The notes: generated by a model from the sequence alone, not told the origin. A stretch of DNA of 64,000 nt from Dreissena polymorpha (GCF_020536995.1 NC_068358.1:46202085-46266084); one strand, 5' to 3'. Shown: positions 40,140 through 52,934, numbered from the stretch's first letter. A program made the numbers and translations.

Positions 40140-41012
40140 ATGTTATGTACACATACTTTCCTATCAAACAGTATGGAATGACCAATGGAAATCTGTTGCC
40201 ATCTTCTTCAGTTCGTGTCTATTATCTCGATCTTCTCAGTAATCGAGAATTGTTTATGTTTGCGTGTGACAGTATTATGCGTATCCATTTTTGCGATGTA
40301 TTTCGTGTACAGAGACAGAATGACCAGTTGCGAAATTTAACGACTTATAGTACAGTAAACTGCCATTATAACCTATGCAGGGACACTAATTAGTTATTTC
40401 TTAAATATTAAAAACAACCCCGGCTGTGTGCAAACAACACTGTCACTAATCGACTGTTTTCATGCTTCATTGCATGCCATAGTAGGCCGCATTACCGGTC
40501 TGCGATAAATGGGCGTTACAATGTACTTCAAACAATCTTGGTAGAGTTCCAACAGACGATGCTTCATGCCAAATATCTATTAAAGTCTTAAACCTTGCAG
40601 TTTTAGAGAGATTTTTTTTCCTTTCGGTTGGCATGCAATTCTTTGAAAAACTTTCACTCTTGGCAATTTACATCAAGACTGGCCCATCGATTTAGTAGGA
40701 GATGTCATTTAAGTAAAAATGTTGACACACGACCCCCCTAGACGGAAAAAGACAGGTCATAATAGCATAGATGAGCTAAAAAATAACAGGTTTTTTTTTT
40801 AATTGGGAATTTTGGGGTACGAATTGAGAAAAACTAGGCATATTTGGCATTGGGAAAGGGTCCGACTATCGGACCCATGAAGGCAGTAGAAACAGGCCTC
40901 AGGCAATTAATCAGGAAGTTAGAGGACAGCCAATTTTGGGACAGACGGATCATCTAGTAGTGGGGGTGTAAAAAGGGCCATTTAGAGGAAACATTTCTTT
41001 ATTAATAAGTAC

Positions 41013-41247
41013 CTTTTTCCTCCATGGATATGGTCCTGCACCATAATTATACACAACTTCTTCTGTGCACGAGAGATGACACTGGCACAGTCACCTGTAG
41101 CGTCTGTCCAGTGGCAGAATGTCACGGAGGGCAACAACATACAAGCTTGGTAGACCCTCCTCCTCAAAGCACTGCACTTTGCAATTGGGGTGTGTGGAGT
41201 CATTTACAAGCCTTCCAAAACTGCCATCTTCTGTAGTTTCATCAAAC
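41013..41247 (-). pseudogene. SET-domain (histone methyltransferase-like) exon with in-frame stop
   Basis: An exon bounded by acceptor TTCTATTAG and donor GTACTT (phase 1 in, phase 0 out). Its frame reads FGRLVNDSTHPNCK, then ALRDILP, then a stretch with a TGA at 41091-41093, then EEVVYNYGAGPYPWRKK in the same frame. These are the C-terminal SET motifs: the NHSxxPN-like NDSTHPN, the RDI block, and the Y-N-Y-G block that normally follows an EE pair. About 16 codons lie between RDILP and EEVV where SET proteins (KMT5A/SETD8-like) have one or two residues. That points to a disruptive insertion. An unrecognised splice variant is possible. No upstream SET exon was found in the window. Confidence 0.5.
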
Positions 41248-41349
41248 CTAATAGAAAGAGAAATAAACAATAAAAGATTTGTAAAAGTTAATCAATATTA
41301 TACATATTTAACCATATAGTATATAAAATTTTATAAATATTTTATATTT

Positions 41350-42330
41350 ATATGCAAGTCACTACAGTGGCACATACACTATGTAAGTCATGAAATTGGC
41401 ATACACACTAGGTGAGTCACTAAACTGGCATAAAACTATGGAAGTTACTACATGCACATTGGCATACACACTATGCAAGTCACTACAGTGGCACATACAC
41501 TATGTAAGTCATGAAATTGGCATACGAACTAGGCGAGTAACTACAGTGGCACACACACTATGTAAGTCATGAAAAAACACTAGGTGAGTCACTACACTGG
41601 CATACAAACTAAGCTAGTTACTTCATTGGCATACAAACTATGCAAGTCCCTAAAGTGGCTTACACACTATGTTAGTCATGAAATTGGCATACACACTAGG
41701 CGAGTCACTACACTGGCATACAAACTAAGCCAGTCACTTTTGTTTATACTACATTTATATTGCGCCATTTTCATACTCGATATGTGCGTTCAAAGGCGCT
41801 TTACATTTTTGCCCTGATCACTGGGTCATAAGTCGTCCGTTAACATCTTGGCGCAGTATGCAGCCACTGCACATTGGCTTATTTCCCTCACAGGTACCCA
41901 TTTATACACCTGGGTGGAGAGGAGCAGATGTGGGATAAATTTCTTGCTCAAGGAAATTTCAGTGGTCAGGGCGGGATTCGAACCCGGGACATCTCGATCC
42001 CTAAGCCAGCGTCCTACCATTAGACCACTGCTCCTTCTAGTTACTTCATTGGCATACAAAATATGCAAGTCACTACAGTGGCACACACACTATGTAACTA
42101 AGTCATGAAATTTGCATACACGATAGGAACGTCACTACGCTGGCATACAAACTATGGACTTAATAAGTTATAACATTTGCATAAAAACTATGCAAGTCAC
42201 TACAGCGGCAGACACACTAGGCATGTCATGTAATTGGAATACACACTAGGCAAGTCACTACACTGTCATACAAATTAAGTTAGTTACTACGTTGGCAAAC
42301 AAACTATGCAAGTCACTACAGCTTACAAAC
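41350..42330 (-). repeat. Minisatellite, same family as 24.4-25.9 kb, opposite orientation
   Basis: Units such as GCAAGTCACTACAGTGGCAC and GTAAGTCATGAAATTGGCAT are reverse complements of the 24-26 kb units. The array is split by a SINE at 41740-42034. Confidence 0.85.
41740..42034 (-). mobile_element. tRNA-derived SINE
   Basis: On the minus strand it starts with GGAGCAGTGGTCTAATGGTA (A box) and has a B box, GGGTTCGAATCCCGCC. A conserved body follows (TTGAGCAAGAAATTTATCCC, then CCAGGTGTATAAATGGGTAC), and it ends with ATGGCGCAATATAAATGTAG. The insertion splits the minisatellite, and AGTCACTT / AGTTACTT at its edges may be the target duplication. The body resembles broadly distributed metazoan SINE domains; the exact family is not assigned. 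Confidence 0.8.
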
Positions 42331-42334
42331 TACT

Positions 42335-45300
42335 CCTATAAATATATATCGACCTCATATTGTTGAACGTCCATTTACAATAGCATCGTTTCAACAAGTT
42401 AAGAAAAGTAGGAAGCTTTAACAGCTGCAAACAGTGCAGATGATCATGCAAGAGTTACTTAATATAAAATATAAACATTATTTTACTAGTTGCATTACAA
42501 TAAAGTTAATAAAAACTTACAAGTAATGCTATTCCAGATCTAAAAACACTATCATTGTTCCATTCCGATTGTACCGTATGGCACTGTGTCAATTGAAAGT
42601 TGCATTGTTTAACGTCATTGGTCGGTTATAAATAACTTGTTTCTCTATACATAGGATTATACGAAGGACTTGACGAAATTAATACCAGGAATGCCTAATT
42701 GATTTTTGGTTGCAACTTTAATCTTGCCATGTGTGTAATTAATATTATCATGTGTGTTTATTAATATTATTAATTATATTATACTTATTTTTGTATTTCA
42801 TTTAGAAATATATTGTGTAGACCTGTTAACTAACTGATTTTAGCAAAACATAAGGGCCTGCAGACAGAGAACTGCTATAATATTTTTGTTCAAAGTAGTT
42901 CTATAATTGAGAGTAACAGATAAATACAATTTGTGTGTTATGTTGTTTTTTTTCTCAAAATGTATACAAAAAGTTATATTCTAATATAATTCTCACACTT
43001 CTTTTAAGGAGCTATCGTAATTCAAGTAGGCGCGGTTGATGATGGGAATGTTCTGGCGCTGGGGCAGCTAAAGTTTTACGTTTGTTTATTTTACTAATAC
43101 TAATTTTATGTATAAGCAAAGATTAAACAAGAAAAACTGAAATTAACTTGAAATCAATTTATTTTTATTATTTTAATTATTTTGACTATGCCTACGAACA
43201 TGAATTGATCGGAAACATTTGAATGTAAGCCGATTCTTCATATGAGCCAATTTTGCAGAAAGTAGATCGTCAACATAGTCCGCCTGTAAAGTGTTGTTTA
43301 GAAACATACAAGTATTTATGTTTGGCATAAGTGTTAATTTTAGAGATAGTTGCTATAACAAATTACACAAGACAGGTCCTTGCAAGACATTGCACTGTAT
43401 CAGAATCATGTACAATAAAGAACAGGCAAAATGATAAATTAAATAGGTCTAATATATAACAACATTTAATATCAATTCATTTGGTTCTTCAAAGTTAAAC
43501 TTTATTACCACTTGCATTCCATTGTCATCATTTTATATTAATATTAAAAAGCGCTCAATTGTATACAGCATCATATCTTTTTTAATCAATTCAACCTAAA
43601 TAACACTCTTGCAAAAGCGAACTATTGATTCCACCCACAAAACATCCATATTCAGTACTAGGTAAAATAGTGTAGAGCAAACAATATCATTTCTGGAAAG
43701 TTTATCAAGTTTGGGTGAAACAATTCATCATTATATCACGTTTCTATAAATTACTGTTTCCTATATGGAAAATATTCGTATTAGTATAACATAAATGCTG
43801 GACTGTGCAAGAAAATATGGAGCAAAGTAGCCTACGCTCTAATGTGCTATTATAGACAATTTGAAGAATGATGTTACGCGCACCTGCTATTTTCTGACTA
43901 CGCCCACTAGTGGGAAAAAGGCAGTTGGCTTTACGCTGATCTATAGATTATGTTGAAAATAACTGTAATTTCCGCAATTATTTAACTCATCAAAACACAG
44001 TGAAACTCAATTATATTAATAATTATTTATAATAAATAACTTTAATAAAAAACGTAAGATTGTATTTTTGTTTTCGCTAATAAAGCATTTGAAGTTATGA
44101 AATCAACTTGTTCAACATAAATATACACAAACAATATTTAGGTGACAACTACTTGTACAAACAAGTTAACACCGTTTGATTATCATTGGTTTATCATTTA
44201 AAGTTGTTTCAGCATATATATGGTTCTAAAATAAACTAAATGGACTAAGCAATTAATCCAACATGTATAAAAAACATTTCTTATTAGATTGCATTCTTTG
44301 ATTTTTACGATAAATTGAATATTGAAACCTTACCAAGTCTGGACAAAATTTAAAAGCACAAATGGAAAGTGGCTGTCTACTTTAAAATAATTTGCATGTG
44401 TTCACAAGCGTCGACACTCGTGATTTCAACATGTAAACTGTGGTATAATTGGCCCTTTGTTTGACATATACTTACTATTAACACGGGTGTCATAAACTTT
44501 AGTGACCCAAAGTGCCCGCCCCCAACAGGTGGCGAATGTCTGTCCAGTAATTAAACAAGATTAATAATGCTTTCATCTTGAACCTTAAAAAAAGCATGCA
44601 GTTGTGTCATTTTTTATCTCTTTCTTCATCTTAATAAATACATTTTATAATATAGAAGAAACAATAGACAATAAATTGTTGCATATAAATAAAAAAATTT
44701 ATAATACTAATCCAATAAAATGGTGGTTCAGTAAACATAAATGTTTGAATGCAATCAGCGAATGCTCGCACTTTTAATCATTATCAACTGCATCATCACC
44801 ATAATCATCCCCATCATCACTTGTATAGTATAGATAACCTGTATCTTTCTATTTTTTTTTAAAGGGATGACCTTGTAAGCATGTTATATTACGATTATTT
44901 TAGTATCAAAATGTCATTATGTGGTGAACAATGTTTAATAATGAATTAGATCAAAAACTATTTATCCTTAATACAAACATTGGAAGCTCATCGTACATCA
45001 GTGGCATATATTTTGATCAAATAAATTATGAAATCATTGCTAAATATGTATATATGCGTACTACAATGAACAAAAACACAATATATATACCTTTTTATTT
45101 ATGTATTTGTCCATTGAAGGATAAAATAGTTTTATATTGATGCAATTATTTTAAATTGATATTATGAATCATTTGTAGGTTCATTTTACTCTCCAATTTA
45201 CCACCTACATTTGTGTATTACAAATACATACAGAACTACAGGTAACGAGGTTAATTCATTAAAATGATTCCAACAACTGCTCCAATATTAATTCAAAAAA

Positions 45301-45560
45301 ATTATAACTTTTTTTCCCAATAAAATACTTTTATTTCTGTCACAAAACATTTGACAGAGCTTCCAAGTTGAAGACCAATGGACGGTGAACCTCAATCATT
45401 TACAAATGTAGGCTTATTATTACAAAAAATAACAATACAATTATTCCAAAGCCGATGTTGGTGTGGTGTCATATAGTTCTTAAATTCATTTATTGTGTTA
45501 AAGTATTCATTTTAGAAGTTCTTTCTCATTTTCTGATAAAAACATGACTTACTGCATATA
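42335..45560. other. Gene-free stretch
   Basis: 3.2 kb of AT-rich DNA without recognised repeats. A weak ATC/ATT-rich tract lies near 44775-44820. Only short open frames occur, none with a domain I recognise. Confidence 0.4.
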
Positions 45561-45566
45561 TTTTCC

Positions 45567-46746
45567 ATAGCCTCAGGGTACCGATTCTCGAACGGAACCA
45601 ATTCTCGAACGATTTTTATAAATTATAAAATTTACACACGGTGGAATAGTTGAATTTCAAGGACCACAATGGAAATAAGGGATATTACTCTTTTTTGTGT
45701 AATCCTTGGCGTTAGTGTGCATGCCATAGTGCATTCTATGCATGTACTTTTCAATTATGATTGTTTTTACTTCATATTGTTTTATGTACATGTTGTTTCG
45801 ATGCATTGTGAGTATGTATGCTATCTCCGAAATAAATCTATCTATCTATCTAATTTGAAATCGGGTCCTATTTAAGTAAGTCCAATATGAATACATTCTA
45901 TTTGCAAACTTCCATTTTGACAGCCTCTTATAACCACAACTGCAGACAAAGATTCATTGAACCAAGTAAGAGTTTAATATTTAACACGAAAATGCTACAA
46001 GCTGAAGTTGTAAAGACAACTAAATCACCCAGAATTCCTGATTATTCTCGGCATCACTCTGTCCAGCTGTGGAGGATTGTTTGCGGAACTTCTCTTGTAA
46101 CTCGGTGAGTACAATATTATTTTAAAGGCTTAGGTTGCAATCAACTAAGTTGTTTTATGATCAATTCGTACTGAAGCCAACTCGTAACTCGGTACCATTC
46201 AACCACATTTATAACTCGGTACCATTCAACAACATTTATTGAGAATCATTATACTGATAAATATAGTACATCTATTTAGATTTAATTTTCTCTCTCTCAT
46301 TTAGACAAACGACACGAAAAAATTCAAATAAATGCTCAGTCTGTGCTCTACAAGCAGTAGTTAGAGAAGTCAAAAAAGGAAAATGTTTGTCCAAAGTATC
46401 AATTAGTATTAATCTTTTGATTAAATGAACAAAATATATTTGTAATGATTATCCACGTCAGTTGCAATGTAAATGAATTTATTTTACCAGTTTATGTGTG
46501 TTGCAAATGTCTGATGGCTTGCATGAGTGAGCGTTCGATAATTGGTTCCGAATCGGTTGCAAAATGTAAACATAACCAACTTCATTTGACCAACGGTAAG
46601 GTCGAGTTATTAATACTTGTTTTCTTAACATTTTATAGTTTCAGAAAGAGAAGTCTTTTACATGAAATATCAGCTTAAAACTTGAAACAGTTTGACAAAT
46701 TAAATAAAATCTGTAAAAAATTCGAGAATTGGTACCCTGAGGCTAT
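45567..46746 (+). mobile_element. 1.2-kb TA-flanked TIR element, GCCTCAGGGTACC ends
   Basis: Left ATAGCCTCAGGGTACCGATT and right, backwards, ATAGCCTCAGGGTACCAATT continue into CTCGAA. TA precedes GCCTC at both ends, suggesting a TA target. A second TTCTCGAAC word lies inside the left end. The interior includes a LINE-like 3' tail (45670-45855) and a 73-codon frame (45887-46108) without recognised domain. Confidence 0.65.
45670..45855 (+). mobile_element. Probable 5'-truncated LINE 3' tail
   Basis: Ends in GCTATCTCCGAAATAAATC followed by several TCTA repeats. A polyadenylation-like signal plus a short tandem repeat is the usual 3' end of CR1/L2-group non-LTR elements. Too short to prove. Confidence 0.4.
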
Positions 46747-46749
46747 CAG

Positions 46750-47943
<1,194 letters not shown>

Positions 47944-48003
47944 ATTGAACATACATATTGAGCACTACTATGCTGCAACCATCCGCTTTTTCATTTATCT
48001 CGT

Positions 48004-48207
48004 ATGATGTTGTGTTGTTTATCAAAGCTCATTTTATTTTTCAACATCTCATTTTGCTTTCCAATTACCATTTTTCTAGTTTGTTATGCTTTTTTCTCAG
48101 TCCTGTCCAATTCATTTATTAAGGCTATGTCGCTGCCAACTTATCTTGTTCTACAGCCTGGTTGGTTTAAACCCCCTGTATTGTTAACATTACTACCCAA
48201 TGGGTAA
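48004..48207 (+). CDS. Short hydrophobic upstream ORF in LINE leader
   Basis: 67 codons, strongly hydrophobic (stretches such as LILFFNISFCFPITIFLVC). Its stop codon overlaps the start of the long ORF: ATGGGTAA contains the long ORF's ATG (48200) and this frame's TAA (48205-48207). It has no similarity to known LINE ORF1 proteins that I can see. It may be a translated upstream ORF coupling to the long ORF by reinitiation, or simply an artefact of leader composition. Confidence 0.3.
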   Translation: MMLCCLSKLILFFNISFCFPITIFLVCYAFFSVLSNSFIKAMSLPTYLVLQPGWFKPPVLLTLLPNG

Positions 48208-51200
48208 TGACGTTACTCAATACAGAATGGCTGTTGGAATTTTTAATTCAAGTGTAAGGATTTGTCGTCATAAGTATACTATCAATTATGATTTTAATTA
48301 TGTATTGATTACATTTTTGTTGAGTCTTCAAAGATTATCGCAGTTAACAACGTACAAATACCTAAATTCGTTGTTAGCATGTGCGATTATTGTTGTATGC
48401 GCTGATATTATTTGTTTTATTTTACTTCTGTCCGGTGATGTCGAACCTAATCCAGGCCCTTATAACGGTACCTTGGATCTACTTCACCTTAACATAAGAT
48501 CGTTGCGCAACAAACTTGAATTTATCAAAGATAATTTACTTAATTTTGACATAATGTGTTTTACGGAAACCCATTTAACCGAGGTTATCACCGACGAGCA
48601 GATCTTAATTGATGATTTTTATCACGAATTATTTCGAAAGGATTTCACGAGTCATTCAAGCGGACTAATTGTTTATGTAAAACAATCATTATTATCGAGG
48701 CGTATTCTCGACCTCGAAAATCCCCGTTTACACACAGTTTGGCTAGAAGTTAAATTACATAATTTCAATACTCTGATTTGTTGCTTTTACCGGCCGCCTA
48801 ATTCTGATGTTACTTTTTGGAATGATTTTGAAATCATGATTGATAAAGCGCTTGATTTAAACAAGAACGTCATCATGCTTGGGGACATAAACGAAGACCA
48901 ATTTAAACCCAATGCTCGCCTCTCTCAATCAGTTTCCCTGTATAATATGCACAACGTTATCGCTCAAGCGACAAGGGTCACCGCAAATACTGCTACACTA
49001 ATTGATCCGATATTGATCTCGGATACCGTTTCATGCTTGAACAGTGAAGTAATAGTTATCCCTCAAACTGTTAGTGACCATCATGCTACTGCCATTCATG
49101 TTTCAATTCCTTTAATAAACAGCAAACCGATTCAACGAAACATTTGGTTGTATAAATATGCCGATTTCGATCGACTAAACAATCTTATTACAGGTACAAA
49201 CTGGGAATTTATCCATGATTCTAATGTTAATGAAGCAACTGTTATGTTTACGAACAAACTTATCGAAATGATGAAACTTTGCATTCCAAACAAACTTGTC
49301 ACAGTGCGCCCTAATGACAAACCATGGTATGATTCTTCTATTAGAACAATGGCTCGTAAACGAGATAGACAAAAACACATATCCATAGACAATCCTACTT
49401 CTGCTAACTGGAACAAATATAAACAATTTCGAAATAAGGTTAATAACATGATAAAACATGCGAAAGAACAGTTTTATTCGAACCTAGAAACATCTCTTGA
49501 TGAACTAAATACTTCAAATCCAAAAAAATATTGGAAAACACTAAAGCAACTAATAAAAACAAATTCTCATCCGAATTCGATACCACCTTTACAGTCAACG
49601 GACTCTGACGGCAATCTTATTGTACATTTGTCAGATACCGACAAGTCAAACTGTTTAAACAGATACTTTGCCTCTATTGCGTCGTTGAATGACTCAACCG
49701 GTGTTCTTCCACAATTCTCAGATATCTCTAACGCAAAATTATATAACCTGTCCATATCAGAATCGGAAATTATAGATGTTATTAAATGCTTAATGACCAA
49801 TAAAGCCGTCGGTGGTGACCTTATAAGTCACATTGTCCTTAAAAAAACGTGCAATTCTATTGCTAAGCCTTTGTGTATCCTCTTTAACAAATCACTTTAC
49901 GAAAGTACATATCCTGCCCAATGGAAAGAAGCGATTGTAATGCCTCTATTTAAAAAGGGAGAACCGAATAATCCTTCCAACTACCGTCCTATCTCATTGT
50001 TAAGTTGCGTAGGCAAGCTGATGGAGAGGATAGTTTATAAACATTTATACAACCACCTTCTTGCTAACAAACTTATATACTCCAACCAGTCGGGCTTCTT
50101 AAAAGGTCACTCCACAGTCGCTCAATTAATCGACATTTTTGATCAAATAACGAAAGGTATTGATGAAAAGAAACTCACATGCATGGTTTTCTGTGATATT
50201 TCTAAAGCGTTCGACCGCGTCTGGCACACAGGACTACTCTTCAAACTTAAACAAAATGGATTTGATGGTAATTTACTTAATTGGATAAAAAGTTATCTAG
50301 GGAGTCGCACTCAAAAAGTCGTGGTTGGAGCATCAATATCTCAAACGTTAGAGCTTAATGCCGGTGTTCCACAGGGATCTGTTCTAGGCCCATTATTTTT
50401 TCTTGTTTATGTAAACGACATAGTCAAGCACCTTCAATGTACTGCCCGCCTTTTTGCCGATGACACTTCCCTCTCATGTACTACCTCAAATATATATAAC
50501 ATTGAAATTGTTCTGAACCGTGACCTACAAGTTATAAGTAACTGGGCAAAACAATGGCTTGTAGATTTTAATCCACATAAAACCGTGGCTATGTTGTTTT
50601 CATCACACCATGCTGTTCCCCAACCACATGTTTTATTTAATAATGTACCGGTCAATTTTGTAGAAAACCACAAACACCTCGGTCTTACACTCAGTTCAAA
50701 CGGCAAATGGCACGAGCATATCACTAATATAGTAAAATCGTCATCGAAAATACTTGGAATTATGCGAAAAATTAAATACACGGTCTCAAGAAAAACATTA
50801 AATCAAATTTATATTTCCCACCTACGACCACTACTTGAGTATGCATGTGTCGTTTGGGACGGATGTGCTCTTTACGAAAAAGAAATGTTAAATAAAATAC
50901 AAAATGAAGCGGCAAGAATAGTCACAGGTCTCACAAAATCTGTTTCTTTGTCTAACTTGTATTCAGAAATCAACTGGCATAGTTTAGCCGAGCGTAGGAA
51001 GTATCTAAAACTTATACATATGTACAAAATTCACAATGGTTTATGTCCAGACTACTTACAAAATTTACTACCAGCAACTGTCTATCAACAATCTGCTAGG
51101 AACCTGAGGAACGCAAATGATTATGTAATCGTTACTAGAAGGACGGAACTTTACTCACGCTCATTTATCCCGTCGGCTATCGATCTATGGAACAACTTAC

Positions 51201-51613
51201 CTCGCGACATAAGACTGTTAGATTCTCTATCAAGATTCAAAATTAAATTGAAACAATTATTTCTCCCAAATGTCGAAACTCCTTTATATTTTCATACTGG
51301 TGATAGAAAATCGTCCATTTTACATGCTCGACTAAGGAATAACTGTAGCGATTTGAAATTGCACTTGTTCATCAATCACTTAGAACCTTCACCTTTATGC
51401 GTATGTGGAGAAGTTGAATCAGTGTATCATTTCTTTTTTATTTGTCCACGCTTTTCTGAACAACGTACTACTCTTTTTGAAACCCTACACGCAATTGAAC
51501 AAATAAATTGCAATACAATGCTTTTTGGTAATGACATGTTAGATAATGACACCAACTGCTTCATATTTAAAAATGTTCAGATATTTATTAAGACGACAAA
51601 GCGTTTTTCATAA
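48200..51613 (+). CDS. LINE polyprotein: 2A-like leader, AP endonuclease, reverse transcriptase, Cys/His C-terminus
   Basis: 1137 aa. Residues 55-78 are hydrophobic and run into the 2A-like motif GDVEPNPGP (79-87), whose known behaviour is ribosome skipping between the final G and P. The endonuclease spans about 92-302: N98 in HLNIRS, E123 in FTETHL, Y197 in CFYRPP, GDIN (228-231), and SDHH (292-295). The reverse transcriptase spans about 560-800: NYRPISLL, the first catalytic Asp in CDISKAFDRVW (D666), AGVPQGSVLGP (721-731), and FADD (752-755). A C-terminal CVCG...H...C motif (C1067, C1069, H1077, C1082) resembles the zinc-knuckle-like end of related LINEs. All key residues seem present. It would nick DNA and copy the element RNA by target-primed reverse transcription. 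The start ATG is the first in frame; skipping at 2A would make the N-terminus less important. Confidence 0.93.
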   Translation: MGNDVTQYRMAVGIFNSSVRICRHKYTINYDFNYVLITFLLSLQRLSQLTTYKYLNSLLACAIIVVCADIICFILLLSGDVEPNPGPYNGTLDLLHLNIRSLRNKLEFIKDNLLNFDIMCFTETHLTEVITDEQILIDDFYHELFRKDFTSHSSGLIVYVKQSLLSRRILDLENPRLHTVWLEVKLHNFNTLICCFYRPPNSDVTFWNDFEIMIDKALDLNKNVIMLGDINEDQFKPNARLSQSVSLYNMHNVIAQATRVTANTATLIDPILISDTVSCLNSEVIVIPQTVSDHHATAIHVSIPLINSKPIQRNIWLYKYADFDRLNNLITGTNWEFIHDSNVNEATVMFTNKLIEMMKLCIPNKLVTVRPNDKPWYDSSIRTMARKRDRQKHISIDNPTSANWNKYKQFRNKVNNMIKHAKEQFYSNLETSLDELNTSNPKKYWKTLKQLIKTNSHPNSIPPLQSTDSDGNLIVHLSDTDKSNCLNRYFASIASLNDSTGVLPQFSDISNAKLYNLSISESEIIDVIKCLMTNKAVGGDLISHIVLKKTCNSIAKPLCILFNKSLYESTYPAQWKEAIVMPLFKKGEPNNPSNYRPISLLSCVGKLMERIVYKHLYNHLLANKLIYSNQSGFLKGHSTVAQLIDIFDQITKGIDEKKLTCMVFCDISKAFDRVWHTGLLFKLKQNGFDGNLLNWIKSYLGSRTQKVVVGASISQTLELNAGVPQGSVLGPLFFLVYVNDIVKHLQCTARLFADDTSLSCTTSNIYNIEIVLNRDLQVISNWAKQWLVDFNPHKTVAMLFSSHHAVPQPHVLFNNVPVNFVENHKHLGLTLSSNGKWHEHITNIVKSSSKILGIMRKIKYTVSRKTLNQIYISHLRPLLEYACVVWDGCALYEKEMLNKIQNEAARIVTGLTKSVSLSNLYSEINWHSLAERRKYLKLIHMYKIHNGLCPDYLQNLLPATVYQQSARNLRNANDYVIVTRRTELYSRSFIPSAIDLWNNLPRDIRLLDSLSRFKIKLKQLFLPNVETPLYFHTGDRKSSILHARLRNNCSDLKLHLFINHLEPSPLCVCGEVESVYHFFFICPRFSEQRTTLFETLHAIEQINCNTMLFGNDMLDNDTNCFIFKNVQIFIKTTKRFS
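48431..48460 (+). other. 2A-like ribosome-skipping motif in LINE ORF
   Basis: Encodes SGDVEPNPGP. It fits the DxExNPGP signature, with the expected separation point between codons 48455-48457 (Gly) and 48458-48460 (Pro). It directly follows a hydrophobic, signal-like stretch. 2A-like sequences are known from N-termini of some invertebrate CR1/L2-type LINEs, where activity has been shown for certain members; activity here is inferred. Confidence 0.8.
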
Positions 51614-51971
51614 TGTTGTTGTAGCGCATAGTTATGTTTATTCTTCTGGACAGGACTTCACAATCTCAAGGTTGTACTGTATGTTTTATTTCCAATGCTT
51701 TACAAACCATGATTTTCTTTTGTATTTTACTTGCGCACTTGTATTTTGCTCTCTTAATACAAATGTAATCTTGACCATGTAACTTACAGCTTTACAAAAT
51801 CACGCTATCGTCACGAATATATGCAATGTAAATAACACAACAGGGAAAGACCACCAATAATGTTGTTAGAACTTTAGGTCCTACCCTTTTTTTCAAAACA
51901 GTTGTATTTCTATATATGTTCTGTAGTTGTGTAACTATTTTGGAAATAAAATATGTTTAAATCTAAAAAAT

Positions 51972-52002
51972 CACACACACACACACACACACGCACACAC
52001 AC
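51972..52002 (+). repeat. (CA)n at 3' edge of the LINE
   Basis: About 31 bp of CA with one GCA interruption, directly after the LINE terminus. With the 5' tract it suggests insertion into a CA microsatellite. Confidence 0.95.
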
Positions 52003-52484
52003 GGCCGTTAAGGAGAGGGGAACCACCTCATTTTTAGTTGCAAAAATAAACGATCTAACGCTAGTTCCCTGGTGGCGCTACGGACTATGCGATTTTAAAT
52101 AAACGGGGCATCCTACAGGATATCTAAATCTAATACAAAATGTATTCAAATTTAAATGCTATATACTCTTCAGCATGCTTATAAGTTGAAACAGTTGCAT
52201 TCAAGCAAGTAGTTGAGGAAAAGGACCAGCAGGCATTCCCTTTAATACCATTCTCTCCTTTGTTAAACGATGCCCGTATCTTCTGTGGTCTTAGATCTTT
52301 CTTTAAAATAGCTCGAATAGAATGCAGCAATTAAATATCTATTCTATTCATCAGTACGTAAAGAATTGACCGGGTATTAAAATAATCCTCTTAAGGGACT
52401 GCATACGGACGCCTTGTGCATACAGCATTGACACAAGGCAATCGCTACAAGACTTGTTTTGAAAGAATAGGACAATTTAGCGAT

Positions 52485-52930
52485 AACAATATTGTTATCC
52501 CCACGCTTTTTGAAAAGTGTGTGGATATTGGAGTTATCTCCGCCGTCCGTCTGTCTGTCCGTCCGTCCTGGCCACTATCTCCTCCTACACTATAAGCACT
52601 AGAACCTTGAAACTTACACACATGGTAGCTATGAGCATATGTGCGACCCTGCACTATTTGTAATTTGGATCTGACCCCTGGGTCAAAAGTTATGGGGGTT
52701 GAGGAGGGGCCGGGTCAGAGATTTTTACTCATTTTTTTATTTTATGTACTTTAACATTGGTCATAACTTTTGCAGTATTGAAGGCAGCAACTTGATATTT
52801 GGCATGCATGTCTATCTCATGTAGCTGCACATTTTGAATGGTGAATGGTCAAGGTCATCCTTTAAGGTCAAAGGTCAAAAATACAAATCCAAGGGTAGTA
52901 ATAAGCTTTAAAGGGAGGTAATTAATGAAC
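52485..52930 (-). mobile_element. Bivalve interspersed repeat with GACGGACGGACAG and GGGGATAAC end
   Basis: On the minus strand it ends with GACGGACGGACAGACAGACG, then a GGCGGAGATAACTCCAATAT segment and GCGTGGGGATAAC. The body contains TGACCCAGGGGTCAGATCC. This matches the general architecture of the other GACGG-tailed repeats here (27666-28311 and 57651-57990), with a different body. Confidence 0.6.
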
Positions 52931-52934
52931 CCGC

